Positions 36,411 to 47,982 of a stretch of DNA of 64,000 bases are shown piece by piece. Both the position numbers and the translations under genes were made by a program. Position 1 is the stretch's first letter. Every line of letters begins with the position of its first letter. The DNA is from Pithys albifrons albifrons (taxonomy: Eukaryota > Chordata > Aves > Passeriformes > Thamnophilidae), in assembly GCF_047495875.1 (NCBI RefSeq), contig NC_092459.1, positions 7,382,965 to 7,446,964 on the forward strand. The letters run 5' to 3'. The notes below the pieces were generated by a model. That model ran no database searches. It was not told the DNA's origin and was given only the letters and a program-made list of their open reading frames with translations.

Positions 36411-38557
36411 AAAGGAGAAAATTATTTTGTCTAAGAAGCCAGAAATATGTCTTGGAACAAATCCAGATGCACCAAATGTCTACTTTTAAACTTAGTGACT
36501 AATGGAAAGAAAGCTACAGTGATTAATGTTAAATAAATATAAACTAAGAATGGCTCAGACTGAATCTGGGCAAACTTACCTCCAGCATTGAGAGGTGACC
36601 AGAACTGACCCTCAGACTTCAGAGGGATGTAGTATGTGGAAAGGGGAGATCTGCTTGGAAGAGCAGAGCCTTGGCAGTGTTCCATGATGTGATTTCCAGA
36701 GAACTCTTAGGGAACTTTATCCCTGTTCTCAAAAAATGAAAACACCTTTGGTGTCTTGCTGTATGAAAATTTCCAGTGTGAAAATTTGTGGCAATAATAC
36801 ACAGAGGGGACAGCACAAGATAACAACTTCTGGCCATGTGGAAACAGGCAGTAATGATGATGAAGAACAGGCACCAAACTCTCCATGCAGTGCTTTGACT
36901 CCTGTCTTCTGTGGGTGGGCTTGCTTGCAAGAGTCATGAAACACTCACTTTTTTAATAAACCATTTTGAAATGACTGTGTGGTCTGTGGTCAGGTCACAC
37001 CTCATTTACAGAGCTCCTCAGCCACTGATGCACATGCCCAGATGTCTGAAATGCCCATTGCCTCATTCCTGTTTTGCCCTTAGACTCGATCCTGGTGGTA
37101 TCTGGGCACACTTATGCCAAGCACGCACCTGAGCTATGAGACTGATCAAACTAAACCTTCTTTTTTCTCATGGGTAAAGGTGCTGTGAATCCAAGCCCTG
37201 AGCTAAATGCAACAAATCTTCAGGAATTTGAAGTGCAGATGAGACATAAGACCCAAGACTCAGGCCATGTCTATTGCTAAATGTTTTGCACAAGATGTGT
37301 TTTACAGATCAGAATGGCACACACTAATGAATGCAGTGACACAAATTGCATTGCAAGTACTGCCTGTACTTTGCACAGTAATTGTCAGACAAAGGATGGC
37401 AACAAAGCAGAGACTCACATAAAATTAGATTAAAAACTTTAACTCTTGGTGCATCATACACAGTGTTTCCATGGATCTGTAATGACCCAGGGAAAAAATA
37501 TGCAGTGGAAAGCAAAGAGGCTTGTTCTGAATGTGCAGCAAGCAGTTCACTGCTGCTAAGGCTGCAAACACAAGCTATGGGCAACTGACATATTCTGAGC
37601 ACACATGATCCTGAACTCTGATTTATGTCTGAAAGCTTAAGAAGGATTTATCTTCAGAACCAGCTCAAGGAGTATTATGTGAAAGGGGAAAGAATAAAGC
37701 ATGAAAGCTATAACTTTCTCTTTCAGTACAAAAACCTGGACACTAAGTAACCATGCAGAGCCAAGAACTGAGTGGAGCACATCAGGATGAGTGCTGTGAT
37801 CTATGTTAAAAACCATGTCTATATTCCTTATTGGCATTCCTTGCTAATTCCTTGTTGGTTGGAGGCACGGTGGAGTGAGGGGGGGGTGGGGAGATGTTTA
37901 ATAATGTTGATTTTTAAGTCATCTACTGTTAAAATCATTTCCTCACTCAGTCCCCTAACAAACAGACAAAGAAGTTACCATCTGGGGAGAGAGATGCTCT
38001 CCCTCTAACCAGGCTTACTGCACAGAATATCTGCTTTCAGCTGCCGTAAAGGGGATCAAACTTGGTAAATTGTTTTAAATGTCTGGTGTGGCTACTGGCA
38101 ACAGAGAGGTGCCAAAAGAAGTAATTTCTTTTTTTTTTTTTTTTTTTACACTGAAGAACATAGACAAACTGGTAGAAATGGCTGGATAAAAATCTAGGCT
38201 ACATAATGCTGCTTTAATTATATTTTTTATTTAGGTCTCAGCTCTTAATGATAAGTTCTTACTAATTCACTCTTGTCCCAGATTTCTTCCCCCTGTGCTT
38301 CAGTAGTGTATTAAAAAGTCTTTCTGAAAACAAACCTTTGTAAATTTTAGTGTAAAAAAATGAAGAATTGTCACTGAAAATAGATGTATGGCCACACGCA
38401 GACAGAAAAGTCAACTACTCCCTTTACAGAGTGTTGTCTACTAGTAGATAGGAAGCACACAGGAAAGCAGCAAGGATGTTGTACCTACAGAAACTCTAAA
38501 AGAGTAATCTTTAAAATTCCATTCCTTCCCTGCAGGACAGATAGACAGTGAGTAAGG
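36411..38557. other. Unique spacer with long poly(T)
   Basis: No gene is recognised. A run of 19 T lies at 38129-38147. It could be the reverse-strand A-tail of a retroposed sequence, but no recognisable body adjoins it. Confidence 0.55.
38129..38147 (+). repeat. Poly(T) homopolymer
   Basis: Nineteen uninterrupted T residues are the longest mononucleotide run in the window. Confidence 0.9.
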
Positions 38558-38625
38558 AAAACCCAGCTCAGAGGGTAGAGCACTCCTGAGGTCCACACAC
38601 GGGTGATGTGGGATCTCCAAACTTC
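38558..38625 (+). repeat. tRNA-like relic (decayed tRNA or tRNA-derived SINE head)
   Basis: agctcagagggtagagcac (38565-38583) closely resembles the D-arm/A-box of Lys/Ala-type tRNAs. At the tRNA-expected distance, about 36 bases on, gggtgatgtgggatctcc (38601-38618) resembles a degraded variable/T-arm B-box region. Acceptor-stem pairing is not preserved, so it is not a functional tRNA gene. Confidence 0.35.
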
Positions 38626-41600
38626 AGAAGAAAGTTCATGAATGCTAAAAAGTCAGCACATTTTCTGGATGTGCGCCACGGTTAAACTCACATTATTCAG
38701 GGTAAACAGGAGCACCCAGGTTCATTTAGACAGAATAACAGTTCTTGTAGAATATAAAAAACAATGAGGAAGAAAAGTAAATTTACCTGGGAGAAACATC
38801 AGAAGAAGAAAAACAAAGGAAGTGTTTATGCTACAGCCAGCCCTAAACCTGAAGCCTGACCCCAAACACACCCATACACAGCTGAACTCAGTAAAATCCT
38901 GGCCAGGTACTTTTCGAGCCTTTGTGCTGTTGCAGATAACAATTTACAAGTCTCCTGGAAACAAAATGTGGAGGGGTAGCAACACTCCAAAGCCAGCTGC
39001 AAACTCTTTAGGTCTTCTTTACATTTATTTAAAAATATACTTTTTTATATATTGATACTGATTAATTAGAACTCAGCAATTCACAACCTATTACCAGTGT
39101 GATGGACCAAGGCAATTAGAAACAACAGATGAACAATTTAAAGTTAATAAAGCCATGAAATCACAAATAGATGGCCTTCTCTTTTGCCTATCGCCTCATT
39201 CTGCAGCAACAGTACTGTGTCTTCAGGGAATAAATAGGGCCATATAATGGCAATTATTGTCATGGGCTCATTGCAGACATGACCTCACCCTCAGGACTCG
39301 GAATCTGCCCCCGACTGGGCTGGAGCTCCAGAGGAATTTTAATGATGGGGTGTGAGGGACAGGCGTGATACCTCCTTTGCATAATAGAAGCCCATCTTCG
39401 TGGGTCTGACCGAGGCTGATTGCTATCTGAGCTCCCGTTAGTGTCTCCAAGGAAGGGTTTGGATGTGACAGGTAGCCGGAACACTCACATTCAGTGCTTA
39501 GTTATTTTAAGTTCCCCGACAGAAATATTTTAAAAATTTCTGTGGTGCCAGCCTCAAATCTCAGCACTTGTTAATAGCCAGGGAAACCTCTGGCTAAGAG
39601 TAACACTTGCTTTACTCATGGATCTGGAACAGCCTTTTCCTCTTGTACCCCAAATAACAGGGCAATGTCTTCTGCTCTCATCTTTTATTCGTCTGTAGTT
39701 ATGTGGCTACATCTTTGTCTGCTAGGGATTTCCATCTTACCCAGAATCTCAGAAAGGCATTTAGCAACACCCAGGGAGCAAAAGGAAAGGGATATCCACC
39801 TGGCAGTGACCTTTTAAACCACAGACTGCTCACACCTTCACCTGTTGGGAGCTACCAAGCACAGTGGGAAGACTGTTCTGCTGTAATCTGCAGCCATTCT
39901 CAGCTGAGACATCTCCCAGTTACTCTGCGGAAAGGTAATTCCAGTTCCCACTTGGCACCAAACCCGAGTATCCCTGGGACCCAGTTTAAATGGTGAAGTC
40001 TTCATTTTGTCAGTCTCTGGCATAACAGTCCATTAACCTTAGTGAATTACCTTGTAGCACCCATCCATCAAAGTGGCTGTCTACGTGATGAAATGAAGAG
40101 TTATTTCTCGGGTCTGTCACTATGTGTCAGCTCAACGGCTAAAACATTTATTCAATATGATTAATCCATTATATCCTGACTGTGGTGTCTGCCTTGTCAA
40201 CCTGAAGAGGTGGCAAGGAAAGTTTCCAGGAACGCCAGAGACATTAGCAATGGGACTAACAAATCCCACATGTGTATGTCATGCCAGGGGCATCCAGGAA
40301 GGCATAAATTCCCTCTGTTTCCACAATAGTATTACAGCACCGCTTCATTTGACGACAATGAACTCCAACAGGAGGAAGAAAGTGCAGGAAAACCACTCAA
40401 GGAGCAGTAAGAAGCATTTCACAAATACTTTCTCACTGCCTAAGTGATTTGAGATTATGTGTGGTCAGAAAGAGCTTTCATTGTGATAAGAGTGTTTGGA
40501 TCCCATGATGAGCATGGATACCCAGAAGTGACAATCCTGTCACCTGGTGAAATGGCTGTGATTTCCCAGATCTATTCCATCACTTTGGGTTTTAGGCTTG
40601 CTACAGCAGACCTTCAACTCGCAACCTGAGGGCTGCATGATCCCCAGTTACAGACAATACAGACGAATGAAGGACGTCAGTCGTGGCTGACCTGCCACTG
40701 CACCTAATCTCCATCCAGCACTGCAGAACAAGGCTAGCTGCTGCTTTTATTCCTTCACCGACATCTAGCCCTAAAACTGGTTCCCCTGACATGAAAGTAT
40801 CTGAAATACTGTAACATCCATCAGGTGCTAGCAAGGAAGCAGCTGTGGACCAAGCTTGACAGCACTGGTGACAGAAGAAAGCATTTAGGACCTGTATACC
40901 AGGGTGATTTACACAGAAGGATAAGGAGATTCTCACTGTTCATTCCTGAATATTTACTGGGTTTGCGTCAATTACAGAGCTTAATGGCATGATCTTCAGA
41001 AGTACAATGCTAAGTACTTTTCTAAGGTCGTGGTCGTAACTGAAAGTCGACTTGGACACCCACGTTAAAAAATACTGTTAATAGGGAACTGCTCTGAAAT
41101 CATCCCAGCATGATGCCTTTCAATCTTGGTAATGATGAATATACAAGCAATTCATAACAGTCTACTCGGCGGAAACAAAACATAGTTTGACTGGTCATTT
41201 GCTTTTGTTCGTCTTTTGTTAGAGGAATGGGAAGGGAGACAAGCCCTGTGGCAGTAGCCTTGAACAACCCATCTCCGTTTTGAATCTGCTGAGATGAAAT
41301 GTATCCTTTCAACAACAAAGACTGAACTCTGATCAAAGCCCCACCAGCAGCACGCCCTACAGTGGGATACATCAGGTCCTAATTCCTGCGAGTGCCCGAG
41401 GGGATGTAAGACTCCCATCAGTCAAGACAAGGACAGGAGAAAGCACTAATTTTCAGTTTGGCCCAGCAAACCCTGCAGGCCCTTGGCTTTCAGTATCCTG
41501 GAATGCATCCTGTAAACAATTAGCAAGATGTCTTTCCAAGGCCATCAACACCACTCTTGATTGGCTCTTCTTTGATATTGTTTTATTCTTCCCCTCTGTC

Positions 41601-43015
41601 CCAAGAGCTTTTTCAGGAGCTTCACATACACACTGCTGAGACTACAATTATAGGACAGCATGTACAGTCGAAATTCATTCAGCATGTTTCTGGGATCCTT
41701 TGTTTTATGCAAGGGTCTCTGTGTCTATTCTGCCTGCACCGGGGGTGTGTGCTGTTATATGTGATGCTTGGAGAAGCAATTATCCATAATGTATGAATAA
41801 AGGCTTGTTTTGTCAAGCAAATATATGTGTGCAAAAATGTACAATCCTGTGTTGTAATTGTCTAAAACACCATTGTGGCACAACAGTGACTTATAGCATC
41901 CACAGGGATAGCCTGTCTCTAAGTAATTACTTGTCTTCTGCATAGACCCTCACAGAAGTTCCTCTCCATCTGTTCTCCAGCCATTTATGTAGGACAAACA
42001 CTGCAATTAACAGACTGGATTAAAAAAGTATTTTCTATACGTAAAACTCAGATAGCAGAACTTCTACTACAGCTCAGTCATAATTTTTTGCAGGATGAAA
42101 AGAGGATCTGCACCAGCCCCTTGCATGCAGGCAGGTTTTAGCAGTGGGCAAGTGTGTCATCCCCTTGCTCACTTTGCCTGTTCTCCTGCTCTCATCGGAG
42201 CAAGTCTCTCCCAGCCTTCTGCATTACCCACAGGACTATGCTAGAGACAATGGACTACCAAGAGTTTCTGCTGAGAAATTACCTCTCAAGTCTCTCACAA
42301 ATAATGTGTCTGAAAATGGCAGGTTTGTCTGTTCTGTTCTCTGTCGATCAGTAGAGGGTGATCCTGCAGCCAGGCCATTCTGGTTACAGTCACTGCACGG
42401 AAAAGGCAGGTATCAAACTAGGCATAGACCCCAGAATCACAAAAGATCTCAGCAGCTCCTGCTTCCCTGCTACTGGGGATGATGGTGCAAAGGACCACAG
42501 CACAGTAAAAGGACTCTGGGCTGGTTCAGTGAAGTGGCCACTTATAGTCCCAGAAGCAAATATGGCTTCAAATCTAGACTGAGCTATTGATAGTCTATAT
42601 GTTCTTGATCAAACTATCAACTTCTATCCTTCTCTCTTCGAAGACTGAATCAGGGCTCTAAGAGTCTGTGTAAGTCACCATAAGTGTGCAGTTTTGGGAA
42701 ATTGCTAACTGTTAATGTAAATGTTTCAAAGTCAAACTTCTTTTTCGTAATTTTAAATACTTAAGGAAGATGGAACCACCCAATCAAAGTCTGTAGTTTT
42801 ATTCTGTATCTTTGGTCTAGAAATAAATTGAGAATTTCGTGTTCTATTTTTAGAAGTGCAACTATTTTAAGAAAGTAAATTTCTTAAGGAGGTGCATTTC
42901 CATGCTTATCCAACAATCACTTTTGAAAGAGAAAACATTTAAAATGCTACCTCCTATCTGTCCATTAGGACTGAAAGATAACTCACCAAGCAATTAATAG
43001 TATAGAATTAATCAT
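38626..43015. other. Unique spacer, CpG-retaining in its middle
   Basis: No gene or repeat family is recognised. The part from about 39.25 to 41.42 kb is listed separately for its CpG content. Frames here of up to 112 codons overlap on both strands. Confidence 0.55.
39250..41420. promoter_or_regulatory. CpG-retaining interval, candidate conserved non-coding DNA
   Basis: CpG dinucleotides are noticeably denser than in the flanking desert. I count about 8 in 39290-39520 and about 12 in 40940-41400, with more between (for example around 40670-40690). The density is far below that of a CpG island. SOX-like AACAAAG and octamer-like TTTGCAT words are present (about 41313 and 39377). Persistent CpGs may mark unmethylated or constrained sequence. 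This is inference without any alignment. Confidence 0.25.
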
Positions 43016-43432
43016 AGGACCATTTAGGCTGGATCATCAAGTTCAATTGTTAACCCAGCACTGCCAAGCCCACCACTAAACTATATCCCCAAGTGCCACA
43101 TTTACACGTAATTTAAATACCTCCGGGGATGGTGACTCAAACGCTTCCCTGGGCAGCCTGTTACAATGCTTGGCAACCTTTTCAGCGAAGACATTTTCCC
43201 TAATACCCAATCTAAACCTCCTCTGGAGCAACTTAAGGCCATTTCCTCTCATCATGTCACTTGTTACTTGCGAGAAAAGGCTGAGCCCCACCTCATCTAC
43301 AACCTCCTTTCAGGTAGTTGTAGAGCAATAATGTACCCCCGAGCCTTTCTCACCTCCAGCTTCCTCAGCAACTCCTCATCAGACTTGTGCTCCAGACCCT
43401 TCACCAGCTTCGTTGTCCTTCTCTGGGAATGC
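43016..43432 (-). mobile_element. CR1 LINE fragment, minus strand
   Basis: Reading leftward, the fragment holds the end of ORF2 and the 3' UTR. Plus-strand landmarks are cactgccaagcccaccacta (about 43059-43078), tgggcagcctgtta (about 43150) and ccagacccttcaccagctt (43393-43411). It belongs to the same type as the fragment at 57.0 kb. Lesions are numerous and the octamer tail is worn away. Confidence 0.9.
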
Positions 43433-46227
43433 AAATCGTTTAAATATTCCTTATTCAGTAACTGCTCTGTTAAATTCCACTGAAATCTATAATACATTAA
43501 AATTTAGGTGCTTTATCAAGCAGTGAGGTACTTACCTGCAGAGCTACGCTGCACTGCAGCAAAGAGTGTGCACGGGCATGGATATGGTCTTTTATTTTCT
43601 GCGATCCTGTGTTTATCTGTAGTTCTGTGAATTCCCTTTGTGAGTACTGACAGCTGCCTGATAAATTGCATGGCCCCTGCAAAAGGAGATAAACCCCCCC
43701 TGCAGCAGTTTACCGATAGCATCAGTGTTCGATTTAAGGCGAATTCTAAATCACAGAAATCAACGGCTCATGCAGAGATCTGACATTACTGTGTTTCAGA
43801 ATCTGAGAAGCACTGTGACTTTGCTTTAGAGTACAGGAAATCATAGTTCAACTTTCCAGACAAGTGTATTAGTGAGAAAGATGGAGATTTGGTAAAACAG
43901 TTTTGGGAACTTGGAGGGAGAAGGAAAATTTCTTGTGACTTTTTAAAATATGCTGCTTATTATCATTATTTTGTATATGTTCTCCACAAATAGCTCTTTC
44001 CTGTAGCTCTTCTAGAGGTGTGCTTTTTTATTCAATAAACACAATCTCAGGTTGGGGGAAACACATCAAACAACATATTTGTGATCTCTGTGTAAAAGTC
44101 ATTCTCGGATTCATATTTCTTGTGAAGATTCGTGATTATGAGCTCAAAAAATCACTTTATATGCATGATTTGTAATCATTGCTTAAAAATCAGTAACCAA
44201 AACAGTTAACTCATTCTGCCCAAACAACTCTTATAGAGGAAACATAACTGACTGTAATTCAGTCAAAGCAAAATCAACGCTATATCCAAGGAGCAGTAAG
44301 AAGCATAATACTTGCTGTATTTCTTATAAACTAACCCCCTGGGTATATATTTTTGGTTTTCAATACAAAAAATTTCCAGTATTACCATGAAGTGATGAGA
44401 TCAGTTACCTTGTTAACTAGGAAAAGGCCAGATAACATCCTAACTGTTTATGTTTTCTTACAGTTTGCTTGTCCGTTTGTTGTTGACAGCATAAACTGCA
44501 GTCCCAGCCAGAAATCCTCTTCCTATTTTATCTCAAAGAAATTTCATTCTGTTTTGAGAGAAAAACAGGATTTCAGCTCCATTGATTCACCTGGATTCAT
44601 ACTGCCTTAGTTGTTTTGAAAAATGAAAGTTTCATATCACAACTCCTAGTGCAAATCAATAAGGGAAAGGTTTTTGATAAATGTTAGTCCTACAGAATTA
44701 TTTGTCATTCAGAATGTCTTATTCATTCCAGCAGAAACATTCTGTATTTTTCTCTGTATTTTCCTTGACTTTACAGAGATTTTGAGTGTTTCCCAAGATT
44801 TCCAAGCATTAATGTTTCCACTTCTAAAAGACAGCAGGTTTTCCTACCCAATTCTTCACAGCATCATCAGTGCTACATCCTTTGCTCTACAAGGTCTAGC
44901 TGTATCTGAGAGCCAAGTAAACACAAAGAAGGGCATAATTTTGAAAAGTTCATGCTCACACAAAAGCAATTAAAAAAATAAAGAGAGCCAGAGAGGTAAT
45001 AATATCAAGATATTCCAATAACTTGGTTTCTTAAGGTGTAACTGTAGTGTGAAGAATAAATATCGCAGAGAGCAAAGGATTCATCCCACTTCAGCTGGGG
45101 GCCATGTTCAACCAGCCCAAATTCCAAGCCTCCAAGTCTGCTGTTTCCTATGGCCTAAATATCTTTGGTGTCTTGGAACTAGACAATCAGAAACTCTAGG
45201 CACTGACTTGGAGGCCACCTTCACCCTGTCCAAACCAGTCAGTGTCTGCAGTAGAAAAAGGTCTTCATCACCCTGCATTCTGCCTTATCATTGCTTAGCA
45301 ATGGGTTTTACTCTAGTCCTGAATCATTTCTGTACCCTACAGTGTGTCAAGAAGATAGGCAGTTTTGGAAGGATCTGCTCTCCTCCCATTCTCACCCTTC
45401 CCTTGTGCTCTCCTAGGGAATGGAAGAAGTCCAGCTTCAGAGTGAATCTTTCTTCAGGCTGACTATTGGAGGGACAAAGGGAGAAGCAAAGGAACCATTT
45501 AGCCAGATGAAGAAGTTGTGGAGCCACCAAGTGCTGTTCAATGTTTCTTCCTCAAAATCCTATGGGAACAGGATCCTGATCAGGCAGAAAAGCTATGGCT
45601 CCTACTTAGGAATTTGGGCACTAGGACAGGCAGTCTACTGTCAGGTGGCAGTAAAATTTGTAATGTTCAGGGGCACAATTATTTTCCTAGGAGCTGTATT
45701 TCTTCAATTAGTGATGAATTCTCACCTGGTGCTCTCCAAGCACTGGTTTGCACTCTACATAGTGAGTAAGTTTTGAATCCATACAGACCGTTCCAGAGTA
45801 TATAGTATAATTAGTCAATTGTCTTTTCAGTGAAGATCTCAATATTGTGCAAAGCTCATTGTTCACTAAGTGAAACCAGAGGGTTGTTCTTTTTCTGCAG
45901 CAACCATTCCCCTTGCAAAAACCAGAGCTATTCAATTTAAATGTTCACAGTTTGCCAAGGGAAAGAAATGGGTTTTTTTCTTAGTATGTGGCAACCAAAA
46001 CCAAATAAAGTTTTTCCTGAAAGCTGGACAATGTACATCATCTCTCCAAAGTAATAAATAGCTGCTTGGTGTCTGACTAAAACCAGCTCAGAAAAATGTA
46101 TCCAGTTTTCTAAAGCAATCACAGGCAACTCAGGCCTGGAGGCTATGGACAGACCTTAGCTTAAACTTCAGAGCCAAACACTGCTTGAGAAATGAAGCTG
46201 AAGGGAGAAAAGACGGACAATCCTGAG
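43433..46227. other. Unique spacer
   Basis: No gene is recognised. The 118-137-codon frames at 45.05-45.78 kb lack start context, splice sites and family resemblance, and overlap other frames. Confidence 0.6.
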
Positions 46228-46310
46228 GGATGGATGGATGGATGGATGAATGGATGGATGGATGGATGGATGGATGGATGGATGGATGGATGGATGGATG
46301 GATGGATGGA
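46228..46310 (+). repeat. (GGAT)n tetranucleotide microsatellite
   Basis: About 20 tandem GGAT/ATGG units span 83 bp with a single interruption (gatgaatgg near 46246). Because 4 and 3 are coprime, every frame lacks stops, which creates spurious proteins of DGWM or HPSI repeats on the two strands. Confidence 0.97.
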
Positions 46311-47835
46311 AAGTGCTCTTTCTTTCCTTTTAGCAGAACCCAGTAAGTCATATTCCATGCCAGTTTATATCAACACAGTCTGCTTCAGGGATGTGGAATT
46401 TCACTGCTGTTGCTGCTATGGTTTTAATTTTTTAAGTTTGTGCTGAAATTGGGAAACTAGATTGTTACTATCAAAGTGCCTGGAATCCAGTGACAGGTTT
46501 TAGATCTGGATTGGTATACGTAGGATACATTTCTTGTCTTTGATAGCATAGGAGGAAAAAAATGAGTTTTTTATGTGAGCAGTGACTGGGACAGCCTGAC
46601 AAAGCAGTGTCCCACCAGAAGCATTTGTAAGGTTTTCTTATCTTCATCTGTAGATCAGACTCAAGTACAACAGGAGAGCTGCAGCAGATTTCTACAGGCT
46701 CAGATGTGTTTCTTTCTAAGTGCAAGGAACCACCATGACTCCGCATTTACTTTACCAGAAAGAAGATATTTTTAATTTATTGGGCAGTTAGCTAGTCAAG
46801 TTAATATCCTTTGCATTATTAGGAAGACATGGAGACAGCAAGACTTTTCTTACTTTAACCACACACTAGACTCTTGCAAGACCATTGGCAACAGCAGTCA
46901 ATTATGCCATACACATTATAGCATGTATAATTCCCATTCTCCAAGAAAACAGCCATGTGGTTAGATGTCAGCTCTATGTCTGGGCATGCACAGTGGAGAG
47001 CTTAGCCGGTGTTTAAAGCTTGTGATAGGCAGGGGATAAGGTCCTGCTGGTTATATCTGTGATGTCTGCCCTGGCTTTGAAGATAAGATTTGATGTGGAC
47101 TCATTGAGTGACTCAGGTGAGCTTCAGAGTTAGTAATATGCTAGCTAAGGATTCCTGCCTTGGAGACTTTTTTGCCCAGCCACAGAGCAAGTGAGTGGTG
47201 GAAGCTATTATAGAAGATCAAACTCCTTTGCTCCAAAGAACTATTTTCTACTCTCCTTTTATTGCTATATGTCAAGTGTTCCAGCTCTTACCTGTCACTG
47301 CATCCTTCCACACAGACTAAGCTAACACCTCATTAAACCTTGGAGCCTCTTAAACAGAAAACTCAAGTCCCATCCCAGCCTGGCAACGTCATCACATCAG
47401 ATCAAATTTGACACAGTGTTTTGACTTTTTCAGAAGCCTGGAGTTTATTTCTCTTTCATCCTAGAAGCAGAGTCTGAACAAGTGGTTAAACTTCTGTAAT
47501 TTACATAACCAGGACCTCAATGAAAAATTTTATCTAGCTATTTGTAATGCTCAGTGCCAGTCTGAAAATTTTATGAGAACTCCCAAACTCAGCAGATGTC
47601 AGAAGCTGCAGTCCAGACTGGGATATGAACACAGAAGATTATGGAACAGAGTGGATGAATTGCATGAACAGTGTGTTTAATCTCTTCTGTTATATTCACC
47701 TCTTTAAAAACCTTCTTCTACTACACAATAAAGGCATTTTTCCAAGCAGATATTAAGGGCTCAGCTCTTTCACTGTTACTGCTATGAAAGTGCCACCCAC
47801 TGGAACTGTGGCTGCTCCAGGCTTTGGTTCAGCCA
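46311..47835. other. Unique spacer
   Basis: Nothing beyond ordinary unique sequence is seen. Confidence 0.6.
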
Positions 47836-47982
47836 TAGAATCACAGAATGGTTTGGGTTGGAAGAAACCTTAAAAATCATATAGTTCCAACCCTCTGCCA
47901 TGGGCAGGGACACTTCCCACTAGACCAGGTTGCTTAAAGCTGCATTTAGCCTGGCCTTGAACGCTTCCGAGGATGCTCACCT
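47836..47982 (-). mobile_element. CR1 LINE 3' end, minus strand
   Basis: The plus strand opens with catagaatcacagaatggtt, the reverse complement of the CR1 tail, then ttccaaccctctgccatggg and cactagaccaggttgct. It is truncated after about 147 bp, inside the 3' UTR/ORF2 end. The octamer tail is still recognisable, so it is moderately young. Confidence 0.93.

Noticed and set aside
37870..37896. G-rich run (gaggggggggtggggag)
   Set aside because: There are too few separated G-runs for a canonical quadruplex motif.
45049..45776. Plus-strand frames of 118-137 codons
   Set aside because: The frames overlap in different phases, lack splice or start context, and have no recognisable motif.
46130..46446. 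Apparent repeat proteins (DGWM-type on plus, HPSI-type on minus)
   Set aside because: They are direct translations of the (GGAT)n microsatellite, which cannot contain stops.
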